This document shows positions 23,701-34,449 of a stretch of DNA of 64,000 nt, piece after piece. Every line of letters begins with the position of its first letter. Positions within the stretch are counted from its first letter, which is position 1. The DNA is from Kingdonia uniflora. Its lineage: Eukaryota > Streptophyta > Magnoliopsida > Ranunculales > Circaeasteraceae. The stretch spans positions 637,037 to 701,036 of the forward strand of contig JACGCM010002789.1 of the NCBI GenBank assembly GCA_014058105.1, written 5' to 3'. The notes below the pieces were generated by a model. The model was given only the letters and a program-made list of their open reading frames with translations, searched no databases and was not told where the DNA came from. Both the position numbers and the translations under genes were made by a program.

Positions 23701-26700
23701 TATTGCGGTTATTTTTTACCATGTAGAGAAAAAGAGGTCATAAAGACAAGGTCACCAAAAAAGGATAGTAATCATTGAGATACATAGAGAGGTGATAAAG
23801 CGGAATAACCAAATAGATCGCAGTTTAAAGCAAACCACAAGAAAATCCTAGCATCAACCAACAAGAATAAAAGCACAGTATGAAGCCCATTCTATCTTTT
23901 TCTCTTTGCAAATTGCAATTGTTGTAAACATCACCGCTCTGAATAAGTAAATTATATTGAAAATTAATCTGAAAATACCAAGCTCCAGAGAAGAACACAT
24001 CAAGAAGAAAACTTGGCAAAAAAAAATCAGCCCAGATCTAAAAAATCTTTAGATCCGATAGTCAGATTCGATGTTCATGCATTCAGCCTGATCCCAACAT
24101 TAAGATAACAATAAACCACCGAATCATAAAGACAAACAAATTTGATGAATAATGTTATTGTTTATATAACATTGATCCCGAATTATTATTCACTGATGAA
24201 TAGTAATTACTGTTCATTGTGAATAGTAATCACGGTTCACAAAAAAAATTGTTTCTTAACAATAAATAAAAAACAATGCCAAAGGATGCAAAGATTTAAG
24301 GGAAAGAAAACTAGAAGTTCACCGAATTTGAGGATCCGGCGGCGGCCTTTGGTGGAAACGTGAAAACCATAGCTTTTCTTTAAGATCGAAATGGCTCTGG
24401 TACCAAGTTAAATTAGAAAAAGAAAAGAGAAGACCTTTATTGATTGATGAAGAAGTGATTACAATCACCCTAAAGGGGAATTTAAGTAGAGAAACCACTA
24501 GAGTCCTAGTAGGAAACTAACTCCTGCTAGGTAACTACAAAATACTAAAATAACTAAAATAGAAACAAATCCTGCTAATACTAATCTTAAGATATGATCC
24601 GGTGTATCACACCATACAATAGTATGATGTACCCAAGCATTGCACTTAACTTAAATCTCAATCTGCAACAGTGTCCTTATAGTTTCTTATCGTAGAAATA
24701 ACAGCTTCTAATCATATTTTGTATGTGTATAATTTTTACTGTATCTAATCACGAAAGTTCTTTTACTTGTGACTTCAAAATTCCATTTCTAATTTCTTTC
24801 AAAATTTATTAGATATACAGCTAATCTCGACAAGAATCGAGTTGATCTCTTTGATGATCCTGGTGGCGTGGATACGTATAACGAACAAAATGGTTTATTG
24901 GCGTCAAGTAAGCATTTTCTTTGTGATTTATTATACTATAGATTTTATTGTCCATTATTATCGGTCATTTCCTATAAAATGTTATGCTTAAGTATTCGTG
25001 TTATTGTTAAATATGTAGAAATGAGTAATCAACAATTAGTGGACTCTGGAAACCGAATGATGAATGAGACGGATCAAGCAATTGAAAGATCTAAAAAGGT
25101 GAGCGTCCCTCTTGAAGATCTTAGACCGATATAATTTTGTTGTTGTTGTAAAGATTGGAATAATATTTTTTTCTTGAAAATATTAAATATGTACTTTTTT
25201 TGAGGAAGAGAGCATTTCTCACAGCTCCCAGAAAAGGGTTGGTTGTGGGCACTGTTTGAGAATAAAGACAAAAAGACCAAGATACACCAAAGGGTCGTTT
25301 GTATCCTCCACTTAATTCTAGCAAACAAAATATCTTCATTTAATAAAAAGGGATGCAAGCGTGAGTGAGAAGAACAAAAAAAAAAACGAACAATAATTAG
25401 GTCAAAATTACACATTACTCACAAAAATTGGAAAATAGATAGATTATTAATTCTGAACTTTTCTGCATGGAACTCTTCATACATGGTGAGGTTTAGAACC
25501 TGAAATCCTTATCCGAATTGCACAACTGTCTGTAGAGTTCCAGCCTCTCCTCTGATCCATATATCTAAATAGGACCATTGTTGGTGCAACCCTTACTGAC
25601 ATTGGTAACATGTGCAATTGGTGTAGATTTGGATTAGAAGGATGAAGATGCTAAGACGGCAGCAAAGGAATAGTAGCCGTGTCACTAACACCTAAAAGAT
25701 AGAATGTGTTAGACAGATATATATCGAAGGTTTAAAAGATTATGTAATCTGGAGGGTGTTCGAAGTCTATAAAGTTATATTGGAACGAAACCAGATGTGT
25801 ATGTGCCAGGACCATCTTCATCTTAACTAAGTCTGTAGGTGCCTAAGTAACATGTTTTCTATGGATATGAGACATCATTTAAACGGCCAACTTTGAGCAG
25901 TGTAACCAAGTAAAATGCGTGGTTATAAGTGCGCCAATAAACAATCATATATGGGGATTGGCCTGTCGGTCGGTTGATAAATTTGTTGTCTGAGAACTTG
26001 CTTGTGGAGAAACAATCTCCCATGACTTGGGAAAATCATCATCTAGAATGGATTGCTCTATCCTTTTCAACGTTGTACTTTTTATTAGCCTTAGCAACAT
26101 CACCAATAAGTATGAGAATAAGGAACTCTTCTTAATGAAATGCCCTTTTTTTTTCTTTTTTTTCTTTTTTCAAGGAAGTATTTTTCGAAAAGTTCCATGA
26201 TATGCCAAGGGAGAGGATCTTTCTCATGTAGCAGACTTTCGGTCAGCACATCTAGAGAAAATACCCTTAGAGTACCACGCAGAACGCCCACGGACCTACA
26301 CACCCGAGAAAGATACATACCTCTGCTCCCAAAGAATCAAACACAAACTCATGTAGCAAGCTTTCGATCAGTCATCCCATCCCAGAGTAGTTGCCTAAGT
26401 GACTAAGCATTAAAATACCCCTATATTGTTTGCTCCTGAGTAGGCGGTATACGCACCGGAGTTTTTACCTGAAGGGCCACAACCCAACGGTTTCTCCGTG
26501 ATCATACTCTCCTGTTTTATTCTTGTTCTTATTCCGCTTTAGACACATTAGTGATAGTATAATACCTAGTTCCCTAAGCTCTTTTACTTAACACCTAGAC
26601 TTGTGGTGATTGCATGGTGATTTATAGAAAACGATTTGCAGATGTTTACCCAAATAAAACAAACATTAACTTTTATTAATTCTCCACATTTAAGTAACTA

Positions 26701-29700
26701 CAAAGAGTAAGCCTAGTTTGAAGACAGATCCTCTTAATCAGTTTGATAAAACACTAGGAAACTGCTAGGTTAATTAAAAAGTAAAGTTAGTGGAAATCCT
26801 TACAATTAAGATTCCTATAAGCAAATACTCTGCTACTAAATAAAGAAACAAAGGTGATCTGTCCTCTGCCAGTGCCATTAAAGCAAGTCTTGTTACTTTC
26901 AATTGATGATTTGCTTAGAAGTTGACCACTAAAACTCTCCTGTTTACTTTACTGGTGTGGAGTAACGCATGAAGAACAACATTTATACAGTGTTGGGATT
27001 TGAGGAGGGTCAACTGCCTGTAAGTACTTAGGGTTTCCTCTCGTATGATTGTGTCAACTTCTGGTACAAAGAATAACATCTGAAATAAATTCCTGGCAAT
27101 ATAGATCTCTCTCCTGTGCAGGCAGACTTCAGCTGATCCAATCTGTTCTCTATAGTGTCCATCTGTATTGAATAAGTCTTTTCGTCCTTCTCATGAAGAT
27201 TATGACACAAATTGAAAGACTGTGTGCTAAAATTTCTTTGGCATGGTCATGCTGTGAAGAGATGCACTTCTTGTACTTGGAGCCATCCTACCCCAAGCCT
27301 TGCAAAAAAAAAAACATCCTACCCCAAGGATGAGGGGAAATTAGGCTTGAGAAACCTATGGGTATTGAAACACTTGGAGATTTTCTGCAAAAACTGATGA
27401 CCAGTGGATCAAATGGGTGGCATAAAACATTCTGAAGAGCACGAATCTTTGGTCTCTTAAGGTTTCAGCAGGGAGCTTTTGGCTTTCAGGAAAATATTGA
27501 ACACTAGAGTGAGGACTCAAAAGGTTTGTAAGCAACTAATTGACGATGGAGAAGATCCCTGGCATGACTTCGGTATCCTCTTAGACAGTTTCAAGGCTGA
27601 AGTCAAATATGATATTTATCTGAATATGGACGGCAAAGCTAGCAATGTAATGACTAATGGTAAATGGAGTATACCTCACCATCTCATCAACAACATCCAA
27701 AATGTTGACTCTACTTTACCTGTAGTTTCTAATCTTTCTTAAGGCAGTCAGATGTGAGTGTTGTAAGCGCAATAGCTACTAATGCGACTGTTGCTACACT
27801 TGGGCACAACACAACCCTCCTCACTCAACCCAATTGATTGCAACACCTCGCAACACTTCGCAGTACGTCTCAATAGTTTTTTTTTGGCAAGTAGTAAGCA
27901 ATTTAAAAAATGGCTAGAAAAACGGTACAATCATACGAAGGCACCAGTAGACAGACCCTATAAACTGCCAAAAAAAGAAGATTACAGTTATAACACAAAC
28001 TCTTTCAAAACCGTAATAAGGTTAATTAGGGAGCTTTACCTTTTCAAGAAGTTAGGCCTATCATCATACCAGGCTTTTGACCCCAGAAACAAGAGAACTG
28101 GCCTTGTTAGCACAATCATCTGCACTAAAGTTGCATTCTCTCCGGTTATGTTGTAATGTAAGCTGTATTCTCTTGCTATATAAAGTCCACCTCCCTCTCA
28201 TCTGCCAAGGAACTCAATTGTTTTGAAAAAAAATAACTGCAGCTTGGAAGTCTAAAATAATGTGAAATGTAGGCCAGCCCCTTGTTATAAGCAGTTTCTG
28301 CAGCATAGAGGATCCCATTACACTCTGCCATGTAAGTAGTGACTAGTGACTGAAAGATTGAATATTAGCCAAGCTAAGTTGTCAAGCCTTGGAGTTGAGT
28401 TTGGTCTCCACAGCTTATTCTTCCTCCAGCAGAGAGTTCTTTTTGATATAATGGCTTCATAGGCTGCTTGTACAGTGAACTACCATTGAATGTAAGGAGC
28501 ACAATAGCATTGATCATTCCATGTATTATGAACAAAAACGTTAGAAAAGTCAACTCCAACCAACTGCAACAGTCTTCCAGTTGAGTTGTCCACTTCCCAG
28601 TTTCCATTTATTAATTGGTCACAAACATTAGTTTTTTGTGATCCTAGAGAATCAGTCCTCACCACATGCTCAGCTATAGGAGTGTTCAGAGCCCAGTTTT
28701 CATGCCATATGTTCACTTTAGTTCCATCTGAAATGGACCATTTAGAGAGCTTGATGGTTGCCTTATAAGCTTCTTTTAGACCAGACCAGAGAGAAAAGTT
28801 TCACCATCAGATTAATTTTGTAGGAATAGCTTACCTTCTGCTAGCAGTAATGAACCTACTCAACTACTGGGACATGAAGGAGAACAATAATGATATATTG
28901 ATTGTGTACTGGTGAAACAAAAAAAATTCATGAACATTGAAAAGGGTAGGCAAATGCGGAAGAGTAGAAAGAAACAGGCACACCACTTTCAATCAAAGAA
29001 AGTAAAAAGCTGGATGATATCAGATACAAGGAGGAACACGCTTTGAAGGAGACTCAGAAGTCAAGAGGATCTGTTTGCAGCATTGGTTAGTCTTTCTATG
29101 GTTTGTGTGACACTATTACCATTCCTAAAGTTATTAAAGGTGCCTTCGGCAACCACTCTATTTATGCTTATACTCAACTATGTCGCACAATCTTTTTGTT
29201 CCACCTTAAAAATTGTGATTCTGAGTGCTTATAAATTAATGAAGAGAGTTTCTCAAATCAATTGTTTAGTTAAAAATTTTGTAGAACCCAGATAGGAATT
29301 ATACTTGTGTGCTAGAAATGCAAATCTTCCATCAAACTAAATTCACATCAGTGTCATTTGGGTTTTACAGGCCAAGTAGACTGCTTATTACTCCAAGAAC
29401 TTATGCCTAGGTACTCTAATGACATGGACCGGCCCATCTTTTCATAGGGATATATCAAAATTGCCTCGAGTTTTGTCTCTAAATTTTCCAATTGCTGACA
29501 TCTATTCATATCCTGGATTTGGGAGAGTGGTTGATGATATTTTAAACCACGATTACCACTTAAGCATCTCAAATCACATCTCCAGCCTGCTACATTAATT
29601 ATTTGACACAATGTATTTATGTGCTTACCATACCCACTCCATAAAACATAGCTGATTTTCATTTCTGTCTTATTAAAATTTCTTTATCTTGGCATGGCAT

Positions 29701-32700
29701 TAAACATATTGCTTGACTGGGACTACTGATCTCCATATTAGGCTATAATGTGTGGCCTATTGACATAAATTTTGGTATAGAGTAGTTACTTGATCATTTT
29801 TTTTTCTTGATAAAAGTTACTTGACCATTTGTTTAGCGCTTTTAGGTCCCGTCCATCAGGCTGGACTGCTTTAGTGGAGTTATTTAATATCCCAATCAAG
29901 ACGCATATCTTGTTGAAAAATCAAAACTGCAGAGCGATCTTAATTTTTTGTTTCCCCCTTTTGGTATTAACTTGTTGCTTCTAATTCTTCTGGGAGCCAA
30001 TATATGTTTTTCTCTTTATATCATAGGTTGTTGAAGACACTGTAAATGTTGGAGCGGAAACTGCGGCTGCTCTCAAGTCACAGGTATGTGATATAAGTGC
30101 ACTTTTTCTCGGCTCGTCATCTTTCCAGGCTTATGTACTTTTTCTCTCACTAAATTTTTTCACTCTTGTAATTCTTTAAGACAGAACAAATGCGTAGGAT
30201 TGTTAATGAACTGGATTCTATTCATTTCTCAATCAAGAAAGCTTCTCAACTGGTCAAAGAAATTGGTAGACAGGTCTTCCTTCTTAATTTCCTAGCTTTT
30301 TGCTCATGAACTCTAGTTTCTTCTAACTCTATAACACGAGTTTTACTTGTTTGTGTTATTAGGTTGCAACTGATCGGTGTATTATGGTTTTGCTTTTGGT
30401 AGTAGTTCTCGGAGTTATGGCAGTCGTCATTGTTAAGGTACCATTTTGTTGCCATTGCTGTTGCAGTTACCCCTTTAAAATATCATTATTCGTGAGATAA
30501 TCATCCGCCAAGATTTATCTTGACTTAAAATGGAGCGTGTGGCTTGCGGAGGTACCGTGGCGATCCCCGGGAGACTAATTTGGAGAATGGTGAAAAATGA
30601 TGAACCCAACGAACTTCCGGATTCCAAAAAAAAAGTAAATAAATAAATAAATTGGCCAGCTTTATATTTGCTAGCTGCCACAGAAGTTTCTCTAAACCTT
30701 TTTTTTTTTTGAAAAGAGAAGCTAGGGTTTGACAGACCCCAACCAGATTTTACTACTAATCACAAATATTACAATCTAGGGAACAATTTCATACTAGTAT
30801 TTACAAGGTCTGCATTAAAACTACAAGGAAAAAAACAGAAAATCTTCTAAAATATCTTGTGTTGATGGAAAGTAATCAGCCATAAGATTCCCTTGTCTCA
30901 TCTTGTACCTGACTTCAGAGCATGTTGCTTAGAGTATTCCTTGCACTTCTAAAAACAAGTAAACACTTCCATGGGGGTTTACACTCCTCATTCATCACTT
31001 GTACAGCATACTTGGAGTCTGAAACCACATATATCCTAGGGAAACCCAGCAAACCTGCAATATAGGCTTCTTCACATATAGCTTGGACTTCAATAACTCC
31101 AATTCCCTCATTAGTAGATTTTCTGTTGAAAGCAGCAATAGGAAAGCCATTGGGGAGTCTGAAAATACTCCATAGGCTTTTCTGTCAGGGGATATACAAC
31201 CATCAGCATACAGAATAACTTGATGGCTCCAGATTTCCATCCATCCAAACCATTTTATAATTTTGGGCAGTTTGAGAATAGGATTTTATACCCCAATCTT
31301 TAAGGATTGAAAGAGTACCAGGCTTTGGTAGAAGATTATCTTTGAGCTGCTACATTTAAAGGAGACATCACTCTGTTAAAAAGAATCCTCTGGAGAGGCC
31401 ACTCTCTGGAAGTTACTTGTGTTTCTTTCTACCCATATATGATAGATAGTTGCACTGAATTCAACCTCTAAACAATTTGTTTATTCTATGAGATAAATTT
31501 CTCTTGCACAAGAATGTAGTAGCTTTAAGGAATCTCTGTTACATTGTTAACAAATTAGCTAGATAAAGCAGGCCCAGAATAGTTCAGGATTTATCTGATA
31601 TTTCTTCGGAAAGAGCATTATTCAAAAAGTGCGTATGAAATGAAATCTAAAACTAAAAAACAAATTATACAGATATTTGGGAGGCAAGCGACTGTGTTGG
31701 CCAAGCCTCACCAAAATCTCCGACAAGTGAGACAAACAACGATCTGGGATGCTTTTTCACCGATTCCAAAGGTTGTCAAACTTTAGAACTTTAACCAATG
31801 AGAAACAACAAAGAGGGAATTATACCTTTGAAGGTATTATAAGAGACTAAATAATATATTTACACTTACTAATTTGAGAGAAAAATTACTTCGGTTAGGA
31901 TGCGGGTTGAAGAAGAAAAATGGAGAAAACCTACGGCGTGAGCATTAGGTTGAAGCTAGGAGTTTAAGAAATGGTTATCGAAGCATGTGACCTCCCAAGG
32001 CGCTTGATTTGGAGAAAGGGCACTCTCCGTCTATCGTGTGGTGCTCTTTAATTGGGGAGGGGGGGGGGAGGAGGAGAAGGGTTGATGGGTTGATTTGGGG
32101 CAAATAATGAGGGCATGAATTAAGACGAAGTGATATTAATGTCCTTATGCATGCTTTGTCTTTTTCGTGTCACTTGGGTCTTCGAGTGGGCCTTTATTAA
32201 ATCTTTTCAAGCATATGGTAGTGCAACCGTTTATGAGGAACATCGGAAATATACATTGGGACCTTACGAGTATGTGATTGGGTGGGTATTGTGGACGGAG
32301 AGAAACAATAGGCATTTTGAGGGAATGCAAAGACAATGGAAGATATCTTTGACATGTATGGGCGATTTTGTACTGGTCCTCTTTCTCAACAAATATGAGT
32401 GCTGATTTTTTCGCATCTCTGATTCTGTGGAGTTCACAGCTCCATAAAGTGACAAGTAAAGTGGAATTGTCTTCTCTTCTTGGAATTTCATAGTCATTCC
32501 TTAGCTCTGATAAGAATTTGGATAAGCGAAAAATGAAGAAATTAATTCTTGGAATAGAGATATTCTATAACAGTACTATCATAATCTTTGGTAACTGAGT
32601 AATATAGCTTCTCATTAGCGAAAAATGAAGAAATTAATTCTTGGAATCGAGATATTCTATAACAGTACTATCATAATCTTTGGTAACTGAGTAATATAGC

Positions 32701-32834
32701 TTCTCATTACTGACTCAAATCATCTTTCAAATGTTCAGCTTGTGGATCCAAAGAACAAAGACATTCAGGATATCCCCGGACTTGGCCCACCAGCAGCTAG
32801 AAGACTTCTTTGGAGTGCAAGTAATGGAAACTAA
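17759..32834 (+). CDS. NPSN11: Novel plant SNARE (Qb-SNARE), NPSN11-like, ten coding exons
   Basis: Coding exons are 17759-17835, 18783-18875, 19534-19627, 19777-19814, 24813-24907, 25019-25098, 30027-30083, 30181-30273, 30363-30437 and 32739-32834. Joined they give 798 nt: 265 residues and a TAA. Every junction is GT-AG and keeps the frame. The N-terminal helical domain starts MDSLSALSGELAEIDG and has KLEKIKDSNRQSRQLEEL. The Qb SNARE motif covers about residues 150-210, with the likely zero-layer Gln at 178 in LKSQTEQM. A C-terminal anchor (about 215-236, CIMVLLLVVVLGVMAVVIVK) is followed by a short tail with NKDIQDIPGLGPP, as in NPSN proteins. The family's usual length is close to 265. In Arabidopsis NPSN11 works with the syntaxin KNOLLE in cell-plate membrane fusion. 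DSIHFS and LLASKMSNQ fit NPSN11 better than NPSN13; NPSN12 is not excluded. This is the only intact gene in the window. Confidence 0.93.
17951..18650. repeat. 352-bp tandem duplication in NPSN intron 1
   Basis: Two copies, 17951-18302 and 18303-about 18650, start AAGGTTTTG(C/G)TGTAAGT. They share GACTGATTGTAGCTC, GAAATGCAAGTTGG and TTGCGATTTATTTTATGG, among other words. Mismatches and small gaps show it is not very recent. It enlarges the intron without touching exon 2. Confidence 0.9.
20035..22499 (-). mobile_element. Internally deleted Ty3/gypsy element in NPSN intron 4
   Basis: Two direct repeats of about 332 bp (20035-20365 and 22167-22499) bound a 1.8-kb interior. The element points left. 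Its 5' LTR (22499-22167) is followed on the - strand by TTTGGCATCAGAGCGAGG, an initiator-Met-tRNA primer site. Both LTRs carry CTCCTTATATAGGCC (TATATAAGG on the element strand). The interior keeps gag only; protease, RT and integrase are missing. It is thus non-autonomous and in antisense to NPSN. No clear target duplication was found. Confidence 0.82.
20393..21105 (-). pseudogene. gag of the intron-4 gypsy element
   Basis: The frame 21105-20680 has the retrotransposon gag signature MLTETKLLSYALGG, NRGMRRDFVKQFIPIGYE and LREGTSNVTEYTDEFFLL. A shift near 20700 leads to a zinc-knuckle remnant (RKNDCPQVAKRVG) at about 20560. This gag type is typical of chromovirus-like plant gypsy elements. Frames are broken. 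Confidence 0.75.
22630..24670 (-). mobile_element. Copia-like non-autonomous LTR element in NPSN intron 4
   Basis: Direct repeats of about 250 bp (about 22630-22880 and 24410-24670) share GGAAACTAACT(T/C)CT(A/G)CTAGG and AATCCTGCTAATACTAATC. On the - strand the 5' LTR (24670-24410) is followed by TTGGTACCAGAGCCATTTC, a Met-tRNA primer site. The 3' LTR is preceded by TTTGAGGGGGAGTGTTGGAG, the typical copia polypurine tract with the LTR start. The 1.5-kb interior has no gag or pol frame. It resembles TRIM or LARD-type derivatives. It sits beside the gypsy element in the same intron and has the same orientation. Confidence 0.8.
25099..27190 (+). other. NPSN intron 6, proximal part, nothing recognised
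   Basis: Apart from T-rich tracts near 26145-26170 no conserved frame, LTR or RNA is seen. The short open frames on both strands lack known motifs. It is probably old transposon debris. Confidence 0.3.
27190..27742 (+). mobile_element. L1-type LINE fragment (RT C-terminal region)
   Basis: The frames read CVLKFLWHGHAVKRC and EGKLGLRNLWVLKH, then after a shift AFRKILNTRVRT, IDDGEDPWHDF and MTNGKWSIPHHL. This is the order of the region between RT and the zinc-finger domain in plant LINE ORF2. The fragment is on the NPSN coding strand, in intron 6. Confidence 0.7.
28240..28820 (-). mobile_element. L1-type LINE fragment, opposite strand
   Basis: Read leftwards, MNIWHENWALNTPIAEH and QLINGNWEVDNSTGRLL match the post-RT region. 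Near 28340-28290 ECNGILYAAETAYNKGLAY matches the RNase H block with its conserved Glu. The part between is deleted. It is in intron 6 and antisense to NPSN. Confidence 0.65.
28830..30020 (+). other. NPSN intron 6, distal part, nothing recognised
   Basis: A/T-rich sequence without conserved frames or repeats that I can identify. It ends at the acceptor TCATAG before exon 7. Confidence 0.3.
30698..31560 (-). mobile_element. 5'-truncated LINE 3' end in NPSN intron 9
   Basis: On the + strand the element begins with a T-run (30698-30709), which is the poly(A) tail of a - strand LINE. Upstream on the - strand a broken RNase H domain is readable: HQVILYADGCISPDRKAYG, then in a second frame GLLGFPRIYVVSDSKYAV. 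Only the last part of ORF2 is present, as expected for abortive target-primed insertion. Confidence 0.75.
31560..32129. other. NPSN intron 9, middle part, nothing recognised
   Basis: It contains an interrupted G-rich stretch near 32055-32080 and no coding signal. Confidence 0.3.
32130..32460 (+). mobile_element. Possible LINE ORF2 C-terminal fragment
   Basis: A 91-residue frame contains VIGWVLWTERNNRHFEGMQ, which matches the short WxIWxERNxRxF motif near the end of the zinc-finger region of plant LINE ORF2. Nothing else of the element is kept. Confidence 0.55.
32526..32709. repeat. 92-bp tandem duplication next to the last NPSN acceptor
   Basis: 32526-32617 and 32618-32709 differ at one visible position (AATAGAG against AATCGAG). 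The duplication ends 29 bp before the acceptor of exon 10 (CAG at 32736-32738), so it may double the branch-point region. The near identity shows it is recent. Confidence 0.95.
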
Positions 32835-33080
32835 CAAGAGATAGGATTCCTTCATTGTTGTACAATTTATATGATCAGTTTTGTGTTTGAAGCTACTAAC
32901 AGGGGTATAAGCTGTTAAGTTGAATCAATTGGGCAGTTGTGATCATCAATCAACCGATCCCAGTTTGGTTGAAGTGTAATCTGTATGTGTTTCATATATT
33001 CATTCTTTACTTTTCATCTGGTCCATTTCATTAACTTTGTATTGCATTTTGTTATTTAACCTGAAACTCACTGAATTGTA
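32835..33080 (+). other. Likely 3' untranslated region of NPSN
   Basis: Directly after the TAA the sequence is T-rich, with TTTGTATTGC and TTGTTATTTA words near 33035-33060 but no canonical AATAAA. No other gene starts here. Confidence 0.45.
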
Positions 33081-33115
33081 CGGGACATTGACATCTATGT
33101 ACTAAGAGCAACTCC

Positions 33116-33552
33116 TAAAGTGCCTCACTACCTTGGATTTTAAGCTGCCACAACAGATTTTCGTCCTCCAACAGTGCCTGACTGACTTGGATTTGAGTCT
33201 CAAAATCCAAGTCTTAGCCTTGGAATCCAAGACTCGGTCTTGGATTTTTAAGACGCGATTGGGCACCCAAGTGTTGGGCGCCTGTTCTGTTTTTAAACAG
33301 GCGCCTAAATCACGCCTAAGATTTAGGCGCCCAATTGTTTGTTTGTTTTTTTAAATCAATCGGGCGCCTAAAATTTAGGCGCCCAATTAAAAAAAAATAA
33401 TAAAAATAAATAAATTGGGCGCCTAAGTGTTATGTGCCTATTTGAATTAGTTTAAAATCTAAGTCAGGTACTCTTGGAGAGGAAATTGAGTCTGACTACC
33501 TTGGATTTGGCTTTTTTGCATCCAAGGTAGTGGCATTTTAGGAGATGCTTTG
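33116..33552. mobile_element. Palindrome-rich MITE-like element
   Basis: Terminal inverted repeats are GAGCAACTCCTAAAGTGCC and, from the right end, AAAGCATCTCCTAAAATGCC. Each is followed by a CACTACCTTGGAT block. The interior holds several inverted copies of GGCGCCTAA / TTAGGCGCC, including a perfect 21-bp palindrome at 33363-33383 and a hairpin arm pair GGCGCCTGTT / AACAGGCGCC at 33269-33305. There is no transposase. It sits just downstream of the NPSN 3' end. Confidence 0.7.
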
Positions 33553-34449
33553 AGTGGTTGGCATAGTGAGTCTCAATTTAGCCAATATATTCTGCATTTA
33601 TTATTTTATAAAAAATACTCCTGGGAATCAATTTTCTGTATCTAGTAATTGCTCCTGAGGCTTTAATAAGAAGAGTTCATGTAATTGAGGCCTTAGTTGC
33701 GCAGATGACTTGATTGTCTTTTGACGTGACTATTGGAGTGAACTCGGTTATTGCAAGGACATTCGATTTCATTTTCATCGAAGTAGACCTAGCGGAGATG
33801 TGTTTATAGCATGAATTCAATGTTGATCCCAATGTCATAAAGAAATTGACAGGTCATTTCACGTGTTTGGAAACATTTTCCTACTTGTAAAGTTTGCTGT
33901 CAAATATTTTTATGAAAATATTGTTTAGGATGCACGTGCGATCCAATGCATTACATTTGGGGATATAGTTGGGTTTTGAATTAATTTTTAATTTTATTTT
34001 GAAGTAGTTTGAAGAGGGAAAAATTAAAGAAATAGAAAGATAAAACCAATGTATAGAGACACCACCCAAAAAAAAAAGAAATTTTAAATACACCCCATGT
34101 TTAATTAGCTCACACTAGTATAAGCTCACCCCAATAAGTGTATTTGTTAATTAAAGCTCTCCCATCTTTAAATTAAGAAAAACTAGTGTACAAAAATAAT
34201 AAATTTCAAGTATACATCCTGTCGCGAATTACCTCCTTAATCTTTCTCTTTTGGGGTGTATTTAGAATTTCTCAAAAAAAAAAAAACAATGGGTTAGCAT
34301 CGCCATATATATTAAATTCAACGACAAATATAATTTTTCACTAATTACCACATATTGGTGACGGGACCTTCCATTGCCTACAAGATTCTTTCATTGCTAA
34401 ATATTTTGTGACATTATCTATGGTGACAGTCCAATATTATTCTTTAAGA
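33553..34449. other. Spacer between MITE and satellite, nothing recognised
   Basis: A/T-rich sequence without open frames of note. No pol-like sequence is found here, so the Tat element that follows lacks its 5' part. Confidence 0.4.

Noticed and set aside
27782..28156. 124-codon + strand frame in NPSN intron 6
   Set aside because: I considered a LINE tail or a captured gene; no motif could be recognised and no homologous copy is in the window, so not called.
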